Source: Bacteroidota bacterium (GTDB lineage: Bacteria > Bacteroidota > Bacteroidia > Cytophagales > Cyclobacteriaceae). Taken from it: 32,144 nucleotides of DNA. The stretch's first letter is position 1, and every line of letters begins with the position of its first letter. This document shows positions 7,494 through 16,527 of the stretch, in pieces. The position numbers were made by a program, and so were the translations under genes. Under the pieces are notes generated by a model. The model saw nothing but the letters and a program-made list of their open reading frames with translations, did no database searches and was not told the origin of the DNA. Location of the stretch: the NCBI GenBank assembly GCA_022571715.1, contig JACZXH010000043.1, forward strand, positions 1 to 32,144, written 5' to 3'.

Positions 7494-9830
7494 ATGCGAA
7501 ATGGGATACATTTACTGGTAATCGTATGGATTCTCTTTGTAGCTACACCGGTATGTATTGCTCAAAGCGAAACCGGAATATGCAGATCTGGCGAAAGTGG
7601 AATCGCCATACCTTTTGCAATTTATAATATCAATAAGGGCACAGCACAAATTACTGGTGTGGATGGAACATTTAAATACAATACAGGTGATTCAATTTAT
7701 ATCAGCCATCCTTTTTTTTTAACTCAGAATATTTTTGCCGTAGAAAAAAATATCGAAATAGAACTTCAGCAAAGGGAAATCAAAAAATTACAATCTCCCG
7801 GTCAGGACAAGATATCTGAATTACAATTGGCAGTTAAAAATCAATCTGCCCGGAACGCCGAAAAATTTGAGTTTACAAGCAATAATCAAATTGTAATTCA
7901 AATAAACAAACCTGATATCGGAATGTTTGCAGAAGGGTGGGAAAGAATTTATTCTGTAAATCAAATAGTCAGATATAAATATGTAAAGAAAAACAAGTGG
8001 TACAGCAAGTTGTATACAACGGAGTCGTTGAGTGGGGACTTCAGATTTAAAGAAGTAGAATTCAAAATACCAAATCTGATAGTTAAAAGTGACCCGACAA
8101 TGGAGTATCTTCAGATTATTGATGATCGTTTTTATAACCCGCTATTTCCCGGCGCTCAAAGCAGGTATGACTATTATATTACTGATACTTTGATAAACCA
8201 GGTCACACATTTGACGTATTTGCTTGCAATTCCTAAACATAATAAACACTTCAAATCTGTAAAATGCCTTGCTGTGTTTTCAGGCAGGAGCAATGAATTT
8301 GAGGGGTACAGTTACCTTACAGTTAACCACTCCTATGGATTTGTTGAGATCCATGCAAGCAATGAAAGCCTTGATGGCAATTACAAAATTCAAAGTAATT
8401 TATTTACCAACGGGTACTTTCCAAGGTATCCTACCCATAAGACTGCTGTAAGATTCTTTATGTCTTCGGAACAAAAGGATTTTAAGATACTGGATAAAAA
8501 AGATACGTCAGACAGAAAGATTAGCTTCAATATCCTTGGACATGAGCGGGACTCGTCAAAGATGGATGAATGGCAGATGCAGAAACTTGATAACGAATCC
8601 TCAAGGAATCTGGATTATCTAAAAAGGGATACCGCCAGAGATAAATTCAACCTGGATAAAGCGGCGAATCTTGGTGTTACTATTTATGACGGGAACCTGG
8701 CTTTCAAACTTGGTTTTGTTGACCTGTCGAATGTGTTTGCAATCAATAAATTCGAAGGGTTGAGAGTTGGATTGGCAATAAGAACGAGGGATGAATTTTC
8801 TGATAAAGCCATAATTACCGGGAATGGTGCGTATGCATTTGGAGACAGTAAATTCAAGTATGGCTGGGGTACAGGTTTGAAATTAGGTAAAAAGCAAAAG
8901 TCAATATTGATAATCCTATTTAAAGATGATCTCCTTGAACCGGGACGTGCCAAATACCTGGGGGATATAAAAGACATTTTCAGAAACTATTTTGCTAGCA
9001 GAATGGATAGAATTGTATTCAGGTCTGTTTTATTGCAATCTCAGCCAACAAATTATTCGGCTTTCGCCGTTTCTTTGGATTCGTATTTCCTGCAGCCCCA
9101 ATATGATTATACGTATTATTCAAGCCCCACGGACAGTACAAAAAACAAGTTTAATTTCAGTGAAGTTACCCTGCAGGCCAGACTCGGAGTTTCAAAACAG
9201 ACAAAACTTGGTTTTGGACAGTTTTTTGTTACAAGATGGAGGTTTTTACCTGTATTTTATGTGAATTTTACCAGAGGGTTTGATGATGTACTGGAGGGGA
9301 ACTACAGTTATAATAAATTAGGATTAAAAAGTGTTCTGGAGCTTGATTTTTTGAAAAACGGTCAACTGAACCTGATAGGAGATGTTGGTATTATGACAGA
9401 AAATACCCCGTACCAGGTTATGTTTGGAGCACCAGGCAGCCAAACAACATTAGGAAGTATCATAGTTAAAGAAGCATTCCAGACCATGCCACTATATGAA
9501 TTTGTGAGTGACAGGTATGTGAATGTCTTTACTGAATACTACTTTGGTGAAGGAAGGATCAAGCCAGGGAAATTCAACCCAAGGTTGGGGCTGGCATGGA
9601 ATATGGGTTGGGGGCTGGTGGAGGATAAAAATGTACACGGAGGAGTACAGATCCGGGATTACCCTGATGGTTACTTTGAAGCAGGAGTTCTGTTTAATAA
9701 TTTATTAAATATAAATCTCTATAAATACTTCTATTTGAACCTGGGTATAAGTGTTTATTATGGTGTGGGCAGCTACATAAAGGACAATCCGTTTGTAGTA
9801 CGGCTCACGTATGATCTAAAATCTTACTAA
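7494..9830 (+). CDS. DUF5686-like outer-membrane protein with carboxypeptidase-regulatory-like N-terminus
   Basis: ATG 7494 gives 778 residues starting with a signal peptide (1-24, VCIAQ). The open frame extends to 7413, but those extra residues precede the signal. Residues about 30-85 (SGIAIPFAIYNINKGTAQI, then GVDGTFKYN) look like a carboxypeptidase-regulatory/Ig-like domain without a TonB plug. The central region has the DUF5686 pattern: a NPL....A..YDYYITDTL segment, then a P....FKSVKCLAVFSG strand and a Y.TVNHSYGFVEI strand. The C-terminal half is a long series of amphipathic strands ending VVRLTYDLKSY, consistent with a large beta-barrel. DUF5686 proteins are abundant in Bacteroidota and have no known function. 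A TAGATTCG (7454-7461) is a weak -7 candidate. Confidence 0.75.
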   Translation: MRNGIHLLVIVWILFVATPVCIAQSETGICRSGESGIAIPFAIYNINKGTAQITGVDGTFKYNTGDSIYISHPFFLTQNIFAVEKNIEIELQQREIKKLQSPGQDKISELQLAVKNQSARNAEKFEFTSNNQIVIQINKPDIGMFAEGWERIYSVNQIVRYKYVKKNKWYSKLYTTESLSGDFRFKEVEFKIPNLIVKSDPTMEYLQIIDDRFYNPLFPGAQSRYDYYITDTLINQVTHLTYLLAIPKHNKHFKSVKCLAVFSGRSNEFEGYSYLTVNHSYGFVEIHASNESLDGNYKIQSNLFTNGYFPRYPTHKTAVRFFMSSEQKDFKILDKKDTSDRKISFNILGHERDSSKMDEWQMQKLDNESSRNLDYLKRDTARDKFNLDKAANLGVTIYDGNLAFKLGFVDLSNVFAINKFEGLRVGLAIRTRDEFSDKAIITGNGAYAFGDSKFKYGWGTGLKLGKKQKSILIILFKDDLLEPGRAKYLGDIKDIFRNYFASRMDRIVFRSVLLQSQPTNYSAFAVSLDSYFLQPQYDYTYYSSPTDSTKNKFNFSEVTLQARLGVSKQTKLGFGQFFVTRWRFLPVFYVNFTRGFDDVLEGNYSYNKLGLKSVLELDFLKNGQLNLIGDVGIMTENTPYQVMFGAPGSQTTLGSIIVKEAFQTMPLYEFVSDRYVNVFTEYYFGEGRIKPGKFNPRLGLAWNMGWGLVEDKNVHGGVQIRDYPDGYFEAGVLFNNLLNINLYKYFYLNLGISVYYGVGSYIKDNPFVVRLTYDLKSY

Positions 9831-10287
9831 ACACATGTGCCTTACTGTATTACGTAAAGGCTGAAGGGCTTTTGAATAACCCCGAAATTGTAAGTTACTA
9901 TTACGTATTAAACAGCGAATGGAATCTATAAATTTTTAATTGATTTATTCAAATCAGTACTTTCTGATGGCCACTTTTTTCTGAACGATCTTAACAATGT
10001 TCTTTTAAGCTGATCAATTCTGCCAAAGCCACGCACAAGCATAAACTAAATAGTATTTTTTTCTGAGGCAGTTTTAGCCCAACGAAGAATTTTATTTATT
10101 GTGCTACAGCGGTCAAATAGATATGGAAAATTATCTATCAGTATCAGAAATACATACAGTCAGGTTCAAAGCGGTCTTTATCCGGAAACTGCAATCGAAT
10201 TCAATGAGTAAAAACCCGATAGGATCCGTATTATTATTGCTAATATGAGCGTTCAATTCTCGTATGTTAATACTGAATTTTCAACTA
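9831..10287. other. 457-bp gene-free spacer with faint coding relics
   Basis: No RNA gene, IS or convincing gene is visible. On the minus strand, an open stretch upstream of a single TAG (near 10050) continues into a basic 38-codon frame (10042-9926), which could be a decayed gene. On the plus strand, 10123-10248 is a 41-codon frame. Neither resembles a family I recognise. Confidence 0.3.
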
Positions 10288-11463
10288 CTAATCCGGACAA
10301 TTTGTCATGGCCATCTCCATAAGAGATTGGGGATTATCAATCATGTTGAAGAAGCTATCGAAGTATTTGATAATTTTTTCTTTTTCTTTTGATCTTATGT
10401 ACGGGAACGCTTCGACAACACTGTATATTTCACTTTTCTTACTTTTAAGTACTTCAAGTGCTTTATTAAATTCATTACTTTCGGAGCATGGACCCAGGTA
10501 ATAGCGTTCTCTTACCGATTTGATAAGAAGACTATTAGTAGGAACAGCATAGTCGGCGTTCACCATTCCGGAGTAATCAAAATCATAGGGAACCGGACTG
10601 TAAACACCTGCGTGCTCAAAAACTTTAACATTATGAAAATTACATGATCCCCAGTCTGTATTGCCTATCATATATTGAAACAGCGAAAGCAGATTAGTAT
10701 TAAATAACGATGACTTATTCGGATCTGTATAAAAAATCTGCATCAACTGAGCAATGGTTATGTCTTCAGATTCAAGTTCTTTTGTGTCTGTTCTTTTTGC
10801 CAGGATCTTATCACTTTCGATCAGAAAAGCAAAATGAACTTGATCATCTTCAACATGTTTACTGTCTTTGAGTGTGAGCTCAAGGAGCCTGACTCTATAA
10901 CTCATATTGGTAAGTTCATTGTAAGTTTTATAAATCAGGTATTCACTCAATAGATAATTCTGAAAGGTCTTTCCATTACCGCAGGTGTTTACCACCTTAA
11001 GTGTATGAAGCTTATTAAACCACTTCCATTTAAAATCGGTTTTGTGAAAATCAATTTTAAATGGAGGCGTATCACAAATCTGAACCCGTGTATTTCCGCG
11101 TATTTTTATTCTTATTTTCTTTACTATACTAATACTATCGTTGATTCTCATCCTGAATACTGCTTTTTGATACTCAGGATTTTCCTTGTCGAAATATAGT
11201 CGTGCCGTATTGGTTTCAATTGATACTTTGAGCAGGTCCGAAGAATTAAACAATTTATTTACAGGTGGAAGATCATCAACGTTTAGCTTCGCTCCATTTT
11301 TTGAATTGAAAACACCTTCTTCAATCTTTGACTGGCTGAATGCCGGTGATGCAATATAATCTGTAGACAAAATACCCAATAAAAAAGCCAAGGTTAGCAA
11401 AGGCCTTGTAATGTATTTCAATGTGATCTTATTGGTATATGTATTATTAAATTTTATTGTCAT
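10288..11463 (-). CDS. Exported protein with CotH-like kinase-fold features
   Basis: ATG 11463 gives 391 residues with a long basic n-region, a hydrophobic core (PLLTLAFLLGILSTDYIA) and a cleavage site near AFSQ. An upstream ATG at 11511 adds 16 residues and is less likely. Around residues 115-140, IRIKIRGNTRVQICDTPPFKI recalls the RGN(S/T).......P(F/Y)... segment of CotH spore-coat kinases. Later, IGNTDWGSCNFHNVKVF followed by PVPYDFDYSGM resembles the catalytic D..(x4)N and metal-binding DFD/DxD of CotH and related kinases. A secreted CotH-type kinase or transferase is therefore plausible but not proven. The gene stands alone on the minus strand between two long spacers. Confidence 0.55.
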   Translation of the reverse strand: MTIKFNNTYTNKITLKYITRPLLTLAFLLGILSTDYIASPAFSQSKIEEGVFNSKNGAKLNVDDLPPVNKLFNSSDLLKVSIETNTARLYFDKENPEYQKAVFRMRINDSISIVKKIRIKIRGNTRVQICDTPPFKIDFHKTDFKWKWFNKLHTLKVVNTCGNGKTFQNYLLSEYLIYKTYNELTNMSYRVRLLELTLKDSKHVEDDQVHFAFLIESDKILAKRTDTKELESEDITIAQLMQIFYTDPNKSSLFNTNLLSLFQYMIGNTDWGSCNFHNVKVFEHAGVYSPVPYDFDYSGMVNADYAVPTNSLLIKSVRERYYLGPCSESNEFNKALEVLKSKKSEIYSVVEAFPYIRSKEKEKIIKYFDSFFNMIDNPQSLMEMAMTNCPD

Positions 11464-11511
11464 AAAAATAAAATAACATCCTTGATGTAAATTAATACGG
11501 AATTTAAGCAA

Positions 11512-11931
11512 AAAGGATTAAGAAATAAGTGTACTCTTGAAAATTGTCTAAAAAGCAATTCACTTAATATTATTTGAAGATGCATGCAAAATATGTAAGG
11601 TGGGTTGTCCACGGCAATAATAACAATAGTGACTATGTTAAAGTATCAACAGGTAGAGCAACATTATTCGAAATACATAATCCGTCGATTCCGATTGTAC
11701 ACAGATCATTGTGGTTGCAGATAATAAAAAGCTGATTTGGTAACTTTATCAATTCAAAGCAATTGCAAAATCAATATCATTTGCGAGAACCTGTCTTATT
11801 AAAATGATTATACAATTATATTTGCGGATAAACAGAAGTAAAAAATAAGCCCCTTAACTCTCCTCATCAGTTATCGGGAGATAGCAATCGGTAGGTAACG
11901 CGATGCATTCGCCTGCCTTCCGAAGTGTAAA
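11512..11931. other. 420-bp spacer upstream of tRNA-Thr
   Basis: No open frame of note. It contains the -7-like TATATTTG at 11817-11824. Around 11891-11919 there is a hairpin-forming stretch (GGTAG...CTGCC outside GCGA...TCGC) that shares CATTCG and AACGC words with the tRNA-Thr anticodon arm, possibly more tRNA debris or a structured leader. Confidence 0.35.
11817..11824 (+). promoter_or_regulatory. Putative -7 box upstream of tRNA-Thr
   Basis: TATATTTG exactly fits TAnnTTTG, 107 bases before the tRNA 5' end, which would leave a long 5' leader to be trimmed by RNase P. No good -33 TTG is seen at the usual spacing. Confidence 0.3.
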
Positions 11932-12004
<73 letters not shown>

Positions 12005-12022
12005 CAGAGCGACAGGCAGTTA

Positions 12023-12050
12023 ATGCGTTTTTCGTCGGTGCGATTCCGAT
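12023..12050 (+). repeat. Decayed copy of the tRNA-Thr 3' half
   Basis: These 28 bases align without gaps to tRNA-Thr positions 11969-11996 at 20 of 28 sites. They retain ATGCGT from the anticodon stem and a T-arm-like GTCGG-TGCGATT-CCGAT. The acceptor end is not conserved. Together with the tRNA-Pro copy it is the second tRNA tail found just downstream of an intact tRNA. Confidence 0.4.
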
Positions 12051-12195
12051 GGGAGATCTATGGTGATGCAGAACATAGATTGATTCATTGTGCCACAGTG
12101 AATTTATTTTCTGCAATGCGGATCAATAGGTTTAATGATAATTCCGGCTATAATTGAATTAACAAAATCTGTTTTATAAATGAGAAAAATATAGA

Positions 12196-12759
12196 TTGTC
12201 AAAAAAAAAGGTGTATTTAATTATTTCCATAATCGTTTTGTTTCAGACGCTCGTTTTTCGGGTGTTCTACCCCGGTTCAATATCAGGTTCAGACTCGCTA
12301 ATACCGAGTACCACTCACGCTATTTATATTGCCGTGGTGGAAATAAATCATAAAAACCTGACCTCAAATGCGGAAGTAGTAATAAAAGTATTTACGAACG
12401 ATCTGGATGATGCGTTATTTAATGCCTACAAAACACACGCGAAACTGGAAAGTGAGGATAATTGCATGGCAAACAGTTTATTGTTAGAAAAATATTTTTC
12501 ATCTCATTTCAGATGTGTGATTAACAAACAGAATAGGCCAATGCACTTAAAAAGTTGTGAAAAAAACGATAATAGCCTCTGGCTTCGGTTTGATATGACC
12601 TGTCCGGTAAAATGGAGGGACCTGAAGCTTTCTGCGGATTTTCTGATGGAGCTATTTCCAACCCAGTCGAACGTGATCAGCGTTTTTCACGGAGACAAAA
12701 AGAACTATTTCCGGCTTACGAATTCGGAAAAATCGCGGCAGATCAGGTTTGTTGATTAA
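12196..12759 (+). CDS. DUF6702-family membrane-anchored/exported protein
   Basis: The 187-residue product starts KKKVYLIISIIVLFQTLVF, a signal peptide or single anchor. It continues with HAIYIAVVEINHKN and VVIKVFTNDLDDALFNAYKT, which match the opening of DUF6702 proteins (HP..VS..EI......L.I..K.F.DDLE..L). A late GDKKNYFRLTNS segment is also typical. No ATG is available in frame at the N-terminus; TTG 12196 (TTG TCA then nine A) is the best start, with GTG 12211 as alternative. An ATG at 12180 is in another frame and stops after four codons. The family has no known function. The 3' end overlaps the convergent M20 gene by 17 bases. Confidence 0.72.
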   Translation: MSKKKVYLIISIIVLFQTLVFRVFYPGSISGSDSLIPSTTHAIYIAVVEINHKNLTSNAEVVIKVFTNDLDDALFNAYKTHAKLESEDNCMANSLLLEKYFSSHFRCVINKQNRPMHLKSCEKNDNSLWLRFDMTCPVKWRDLKLSADFLMELFPTQSNVISVFHGDKKNYFRLTNSEKSRQIRFVD

Positions 12760-14047
12760 AAAGATCCAGCAGTGACCGGGTAACTACACTCACTCCTGTT
12801 TCTATAGACAGGGCAGGTTCCGGATAATAAAAAGGGGAATGCAGCCCAGGCAAAAATCCGGATTTTATTCTTTCGTCCGGTACAGTGCCAAGCCAAAACA
12901 GTACGGTAGGTACTTTTTCTTCTGTCTGGCCATACATCGAAAAATCTTCACCCACCATCTGGGGTTCTGCATCGATTACGTTTTCTTTTCCAATGACGGT
13001 TTGGGCTGACTGGATAAGCCTGTCTACCAATTCCGGGTTATTATAATTCGCAGGTGTAAATTCGAACGGAATGGTAACTTCCGGTAATTTATCTTCAGAC
13101 ATCCCGGCGGCAAGCGCAATACCCCGTGCTATTTCTTTAATCCGTTTATGAATCATCACACGCACCTCTTCTTTGTAGGTTCTTACAGTTAGTTTGAGTG
13201 TAACCTCATCCGGTATGATGTTGTGTTTTATTCCTCCTTTTATTGCACCTACCGTAATCACTGCTGATTCGATAGGCTTTAGGTTTCTGCTCACAATGGT
13301 TTGCAAGTCCATTACAATCATACTGGCAATCACTACCGGGTCCACCGACATGTGGGGAGAGGCACCGTGAGCGCCGATACCAAATACTTTAATATCAATA
13401 CTTTCGGTATTTGCCATTGTAAATCCTTTGCCAAACCCAACCTGGCCGGCGGGAATTGTAGGGCTGCTATGCAATCCGATACCATAATCAGGTACACCGA
13501 ACCGGCTGTAAAGACCGGCATTCAGCATAAGCCTGGCTCCGGCTCCGATTTCTTCAGCCGGTTGCCCGATCATCATTAAAGTACCTTTCCATTGCTCCTT
13601 CAACTTTACCATCGTACGTGCCGTTCCAAGCCAGGTAGTCATATGCATATCATGGCCGCACGCGTGCATAGTGCCAATTTGTTCGCCACTGTACTGGGTG
13701 GTTAGATTGCTGGCATATTCCAATTCAGTTTTTTCATTTATCGGAAGTGCGTCCATATCAGTACGGTATAAAATGGTAGGCCCATTTCCGTTTTTCAGGA
13801 TGCCCACGACCCCGTAGCCACCAAAATTTTCGGTTACTTCAAATCCGATAGCCCGTAATTCTTGGGCAAGTGTTTTTGCCGTTTCTTTTTCCTGTAGTGA
13901 GATTTCAGGGTTCTGATGCCTTGTTTGATAAAAATTTACAAGGTACGGCAGGTCGGCTTGTACAAGTTCTTTAAGACCCGGTGGGTTGTCATTTGTAATG
14001 AAAGCAAGTAAAATCAAAGCAATCGGCAGAATGGATAGTTTTTTCAT
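12743..14047 (-). CDS. M20D-family metal-dependent amidohydrolase (exported)
   Basis: ATG 14047 gives 434 residues with a hydrophobic signal (LSILPIALILLAFI), so it probably acts outside the cytoplasm. The dinuclear metal site of the M20D amidohydrolases (IAA-amino acid, hippurate and N-acyl amino acid hydrolases) is intact: RTDMDALPI (95-103), HACGHDMH with Cys130/His132, the catalytic pair Glu165-Glu166 in GQPAEE, His193 in GLHSSP, and a late GLHSPFYYPE. The lid domain contains GAHGASPH. The enzyme should remove acyl groups from N-acyl amino acids; the substrate is unknown. The frame is open to 14176, but that extension is translation of tRNA-Gly and is not coding. Confidence 0.93.
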   Translation of the reverse strand: MKKLSILPIALILLAFITNDNPPGLKELVQADLPYLVNFYQTRHQNPEISLQEKETAKTLAQELRAIGFEVTENFGGYGVVGILKNGNGPTILYRTDMDALPINEKTELEYASNLTTQYSGEQIGTMHACGHDMHMTTWLGTARTMVKLKEQWKGTLMMIGQPAEEIGAGARLMLNAGLYSRFGVPDYGIGLHSSPTIPAGQVGFGKGFTMANTESIDIKVFGIGAHGASPHMSVDPVVIASMIVMDLQTIVSRNLKPIESAVITVGAIKGGIKHNIIPDEVTLKLTVRTYKEEVRVMIHKRIKEIARGIALAAGMSEDKLPEVTIPFEFTPANYNNPELVDRLIQSAQTVIGKENVIDAEPQMVGEDFSMYGQTEEKVPTVLFWLGTVPDERIKSGFLPGLHSPFYYPEPALSIETGVSVVTRSLLDLFNQQT

Positions 14048-14118
14048 GGGTTTTTTGTGTAAATAATACCAGTAATTAATATGCAGGCTACTTATTGCAG
14101 ACTGCATGTATGTTTTTG

Positions 14119-14191
14119 AGCGGCAAACGAGATTCGAACTCGCGACCCTCAGCTTGGGAAGCTGATGCTCTACCAACTGAGCTACTGCCGC
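14119..14191 (-). tRNA. tRNA-Gly (anticodon CCC)
   Basis: The 73-nt minus-strand cloverleaf has acceptor GCGGCAG/TTGCCGC (last pair G-T), D stem GCTC/GAGC, anticodon stem TCAGC/GCTGA with loop TTCCCAA, T arm GCGAG-TTCGAAT-CTCGT and discriminator T. It lies 71 bases upstream of the M20 gene on the same strand and may share its transcript. A TACTTTTA (14217-14210, minus) is a near-consensus -7 box. Confidence 0.95.
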
Positions 14192-14288
14192 TTACTTCAT
14201 ACGCAGTTATAAAAGTAAAACATTTTTTTTATCTTGTGATACTTCCAACTCTTCAATAACTTCAAGAATTAAATAAAATACGGTAAAA

Positions 14289-16163
14289 ATGAAAAAGAAT
14301 AGCCTTTGTATTGTCATGATTTTAGTTTGCTCGGCATGTAATGCCTTGTTTGGACAGGATAATGTTCCGGTTAATTCCACTTTCCGTATTTTTCAGCAAA
14401 GTGATCTGACAAATCCAGCCAATAATTCATTTAACCGCCCGGGGTTTTCACTTCCGGCGGTGTTGGTGAATGCTGTTATAGTAGGTGATCTGGAAGCCTA
14501 TAATATGATAAATTTTGCAGAAATCAATCCGGTTAAGTTCCAGCAATTTGATAACCGGCTCATCATATATCACGAATTGGAGCAATTGACATGGGCAGAT
14601 GAATGGGATTTAGATTCGGAGTATTTTTATGATGACGAAGTTTATAATGAGGGAGTGATATACCGTTGTATTAAGGACAATTCAGGGATCAGTCCGGACA
14701 CAGGAGTTGATAACTGGGAAGTTTCGCCTGCTTCATTGCTAAATCCTGAACTTATGACCCATGTATTTGTGGATTATACCCTTGGAGTGGACGATGCAGG
14801 AACAGTTCATAAACAATACAACTATTTGCATTTTCTGTATGAAGATGAAATTTCAGAGGGAAAATATTACCTCATGAGCTTCAGGTTTGACGATTGCTTG
14901 TCTGTTCTTGAGAATATAAATTTACCCTGGTATCAGGAGGCATATCCGGAGTGGGGCTGGCTTACGGGCAAAATTTTTATATGCAATGCATGGTCAAATA
15001 GTTTGGGCGCCATGGCAAAAGATGTTTACCGGATGGGTACCGAAGGCCGTATTCCATTTAAGAAGTCTGCTATCAGGGAAGATGGTATTCCATGGAATGA
15101 TGAATATGCTACTGCGAATTTCGGCGTGTCATTTGACGAGAGTCGTACTGAATCTAATGCAGAAATTTACTATATGGCGACAAAACTCGCTGAATTTAAC
15201 ATGGATGATTTGCTGAAGGTTTTCCCTTTATCAGAAATTACCTTTCAGGGTTTTAGTAGCTATGCCCTGGCATTGGTAGTCAGTAAGTTGATGCCTGAGG
15301 ATGAACTGCCATACGATACGTTGAGTACGGACGGAAGTTTTGTTACTGACATTAATGGAACTACGTTGGCAAAGTATTTTTCTGAAATGGAATTGCCGGA
15401 AGCCGACCCGTTTTCTGCAGGGCAATCTTTAACCCCGACTGATTTACCCACAGGCGAACCATGGGAAGGGAATTACAACATGCGCAGTGCGGTAGAATAT
15501 ATGCTGGATACGGATGCAAATAAATTTATAAATGAACCCGGAAAGGAAGTTTCAGCTATTTTAATTGAAGCGATCCGGAATAATGGAATTACCAATTTGT
15601 ACATGGACAGATCCCTGACCTGCACAATTTCAAAAAAAGAATTTATAGAACGTATTACTATTCCTGACTGGGAAATGGAAGAACTGTTCAGGGAACTATC
15701 AGAATGGGATCCTGAGCACAACTATCTTTTGGGTGATAAAGTTCGTATATCGAATGTGATTTATGAAAGCCTGGGTGACTTCAACAGAGACAATCCTCCT
15801 GCTAGCAGTGTTGGTTTCTGGAGTGGTGAAGTAATGGCCCTGGATATCCTGTTCTACGAATATGAAGCATTTAACAAGCTGGAAATTGTCTATAATACGG
15901 TATTCAACCCCGAGGGCCAGATCTTGTCCATAACCCCGGAAGCATTACAGCTGGTCATTGGCGTGGATTATTCAGAGAATGAGTCAGAAATCGCAACCGG
16001 ATATCTGGCTTTTAGCGATTGCGAAAGAGTATTCAGAAAATCTGAATATGCATTTGCCAAGGCTGGAAACAACCAAGTGAATTATGCCGATATAATCCGT
16101 AATGGAGAATTGAAAGGGATTACCATTTTTTCAGGACATATTGAATATCATCAGAAAGAATAG
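14289..16163 (+). CDS. Exported protein with two GldN-like units, each carrying a chitin-binding-like module
   Basis: The 624-residue product has a signal peptide (ends ALFGQ, residue 23). Two units are visible. Unit A has a helix LPAVLVNAVIVGDLEAY (55-71), a module W106...Y112...D116-V118...VIY125...W143, and YYLMSFRFDDC ending at Cys203. Unit B has VSAILIEAIRNNGITNLY (421-438), W473...Y479..GDKV485...VIY492...W511, and YLAFSDC ending at Cys578, then NYADIIRNGELKGITI. Helix-to-Trp spacing is 51 and 52 residues. The helix (S..DVL..AI..G.I...Y) and the tail (W.FF....R.VL......F..........F.....R....I) recall gliding/secretion protein GldN/PorN. The Trp-Tyr-GD-V-Y-W pattern recalls CBM5/12. Function is unknown; a surface or type IX secretion role is inference. 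Confidence 0.7.
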   Translation: MKKNSLCIVMILVCSACNALFGQDNVPVNSTFRIFQQSDLTNPANNSFNRPGFSLPAVLVNAVIVGDLEAYNMINFAEINPVKFQQFDNRLIIYHELEQLTWADEWDLDSEYFYDDEVYNEGVIYRCIKDNSGISPDTGVDNWEVSPASLLNPELMTHVFVDYTLGVDDAGTVHKQYNYLHFLYEDEISEGKYYLMSFRFDDCLSVLENINLPWYQEAYPEWGWLTGKIFICNAWSNSLGAMAKDVYRMGTEGRIPFKKSAIREDGIPWNDEYATANFGVSFDESRTESNAEIYYMATKLAEFNMDDLLKVFPLSEITFQGFSSYALALVVSKLMPEDELPYDTLSTDGSFVTDINGTTLAKYFSEMELPEADPFSAGQSLTPTDLPTGEPWEGNYNMRSAVEYMLDTDANKFINEPGKEVSAILIEAIRNNGITNLYMDRSLTCTISKKEFIERITIPDWEMEELFRELSEWDPEHNYLLGDKVRISNVIYESLGDFNRDNPPASSVGFWSGEVMALDILFYEYEAFNKLEIVYNTVFNPEGQILSITPEALQLVIGVDYSENESEIATGYLAFSDCERVFRKSEYAFAKAGNNQVNYADIIRNGELKGITIFSGHIEYHQKE

Positions 16164-16527
16164 TGGGTCTGATCTGAAAATTGAATATGTTTCTTTCGAA
16201 AACATGATATTGTTACCGCCGTGATCACTAAAAGTTGTATGAGCTGGCGTCGGATTGCATCTGAGAATATTCAGAATCTAACCTGATTTGTGAAACACAA
16301 TTGTTATCTATTTTCCGGAAATCATATTAAACGTACCATAATACCAATGGCCCGGCTTCGGTATAACGGAAAGATCTAATTCTAATAAGGCGGTATAAGT
16401 CATCATTATATGGACAGGATATCTATTTCACCTGATGTACCGCTTAAGGTAGTTTACCTACAGATTAGCCGGTACAGTGTCTTCACACACCAGTTTCAGA
16501 CTAAAATCACCCATAAACGAAGTTCAG
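16164..16527. other. 364-bp convergent spacer
   Basis: No open frame or RNA gene is recognised between the convergent GldN-like and pntB genes. It holds a 39-nt hairpin (16437-16475). Confidence 0.5.
16437..16475. repeat. Nested hairpin in convergent spacer
   Basis: The outer stem GTACCG/CGGTAC encloses a second perfect stem AGGTA-GTT-TACCT. It lies 52 bases beyond the pntB stop. There is no T tract on either side, so it is a weak terminator candidate; it could also be an RNA 3'-end protective structure. Confidence 0.4.

Noticed and set aside
10123-10248. 41-codon plus-strand open frame starting MENYLSVSEI
   Set aside because: No start signal, no recognisable family and a length expected by chance.
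14048-14176. N-terminal extension of the M20 amidohydrolase to 14176
   Set aside because: The added residues (ASSNLVCRS) translate tRNA-Gly; the signal peptide begins at ATG 14047.
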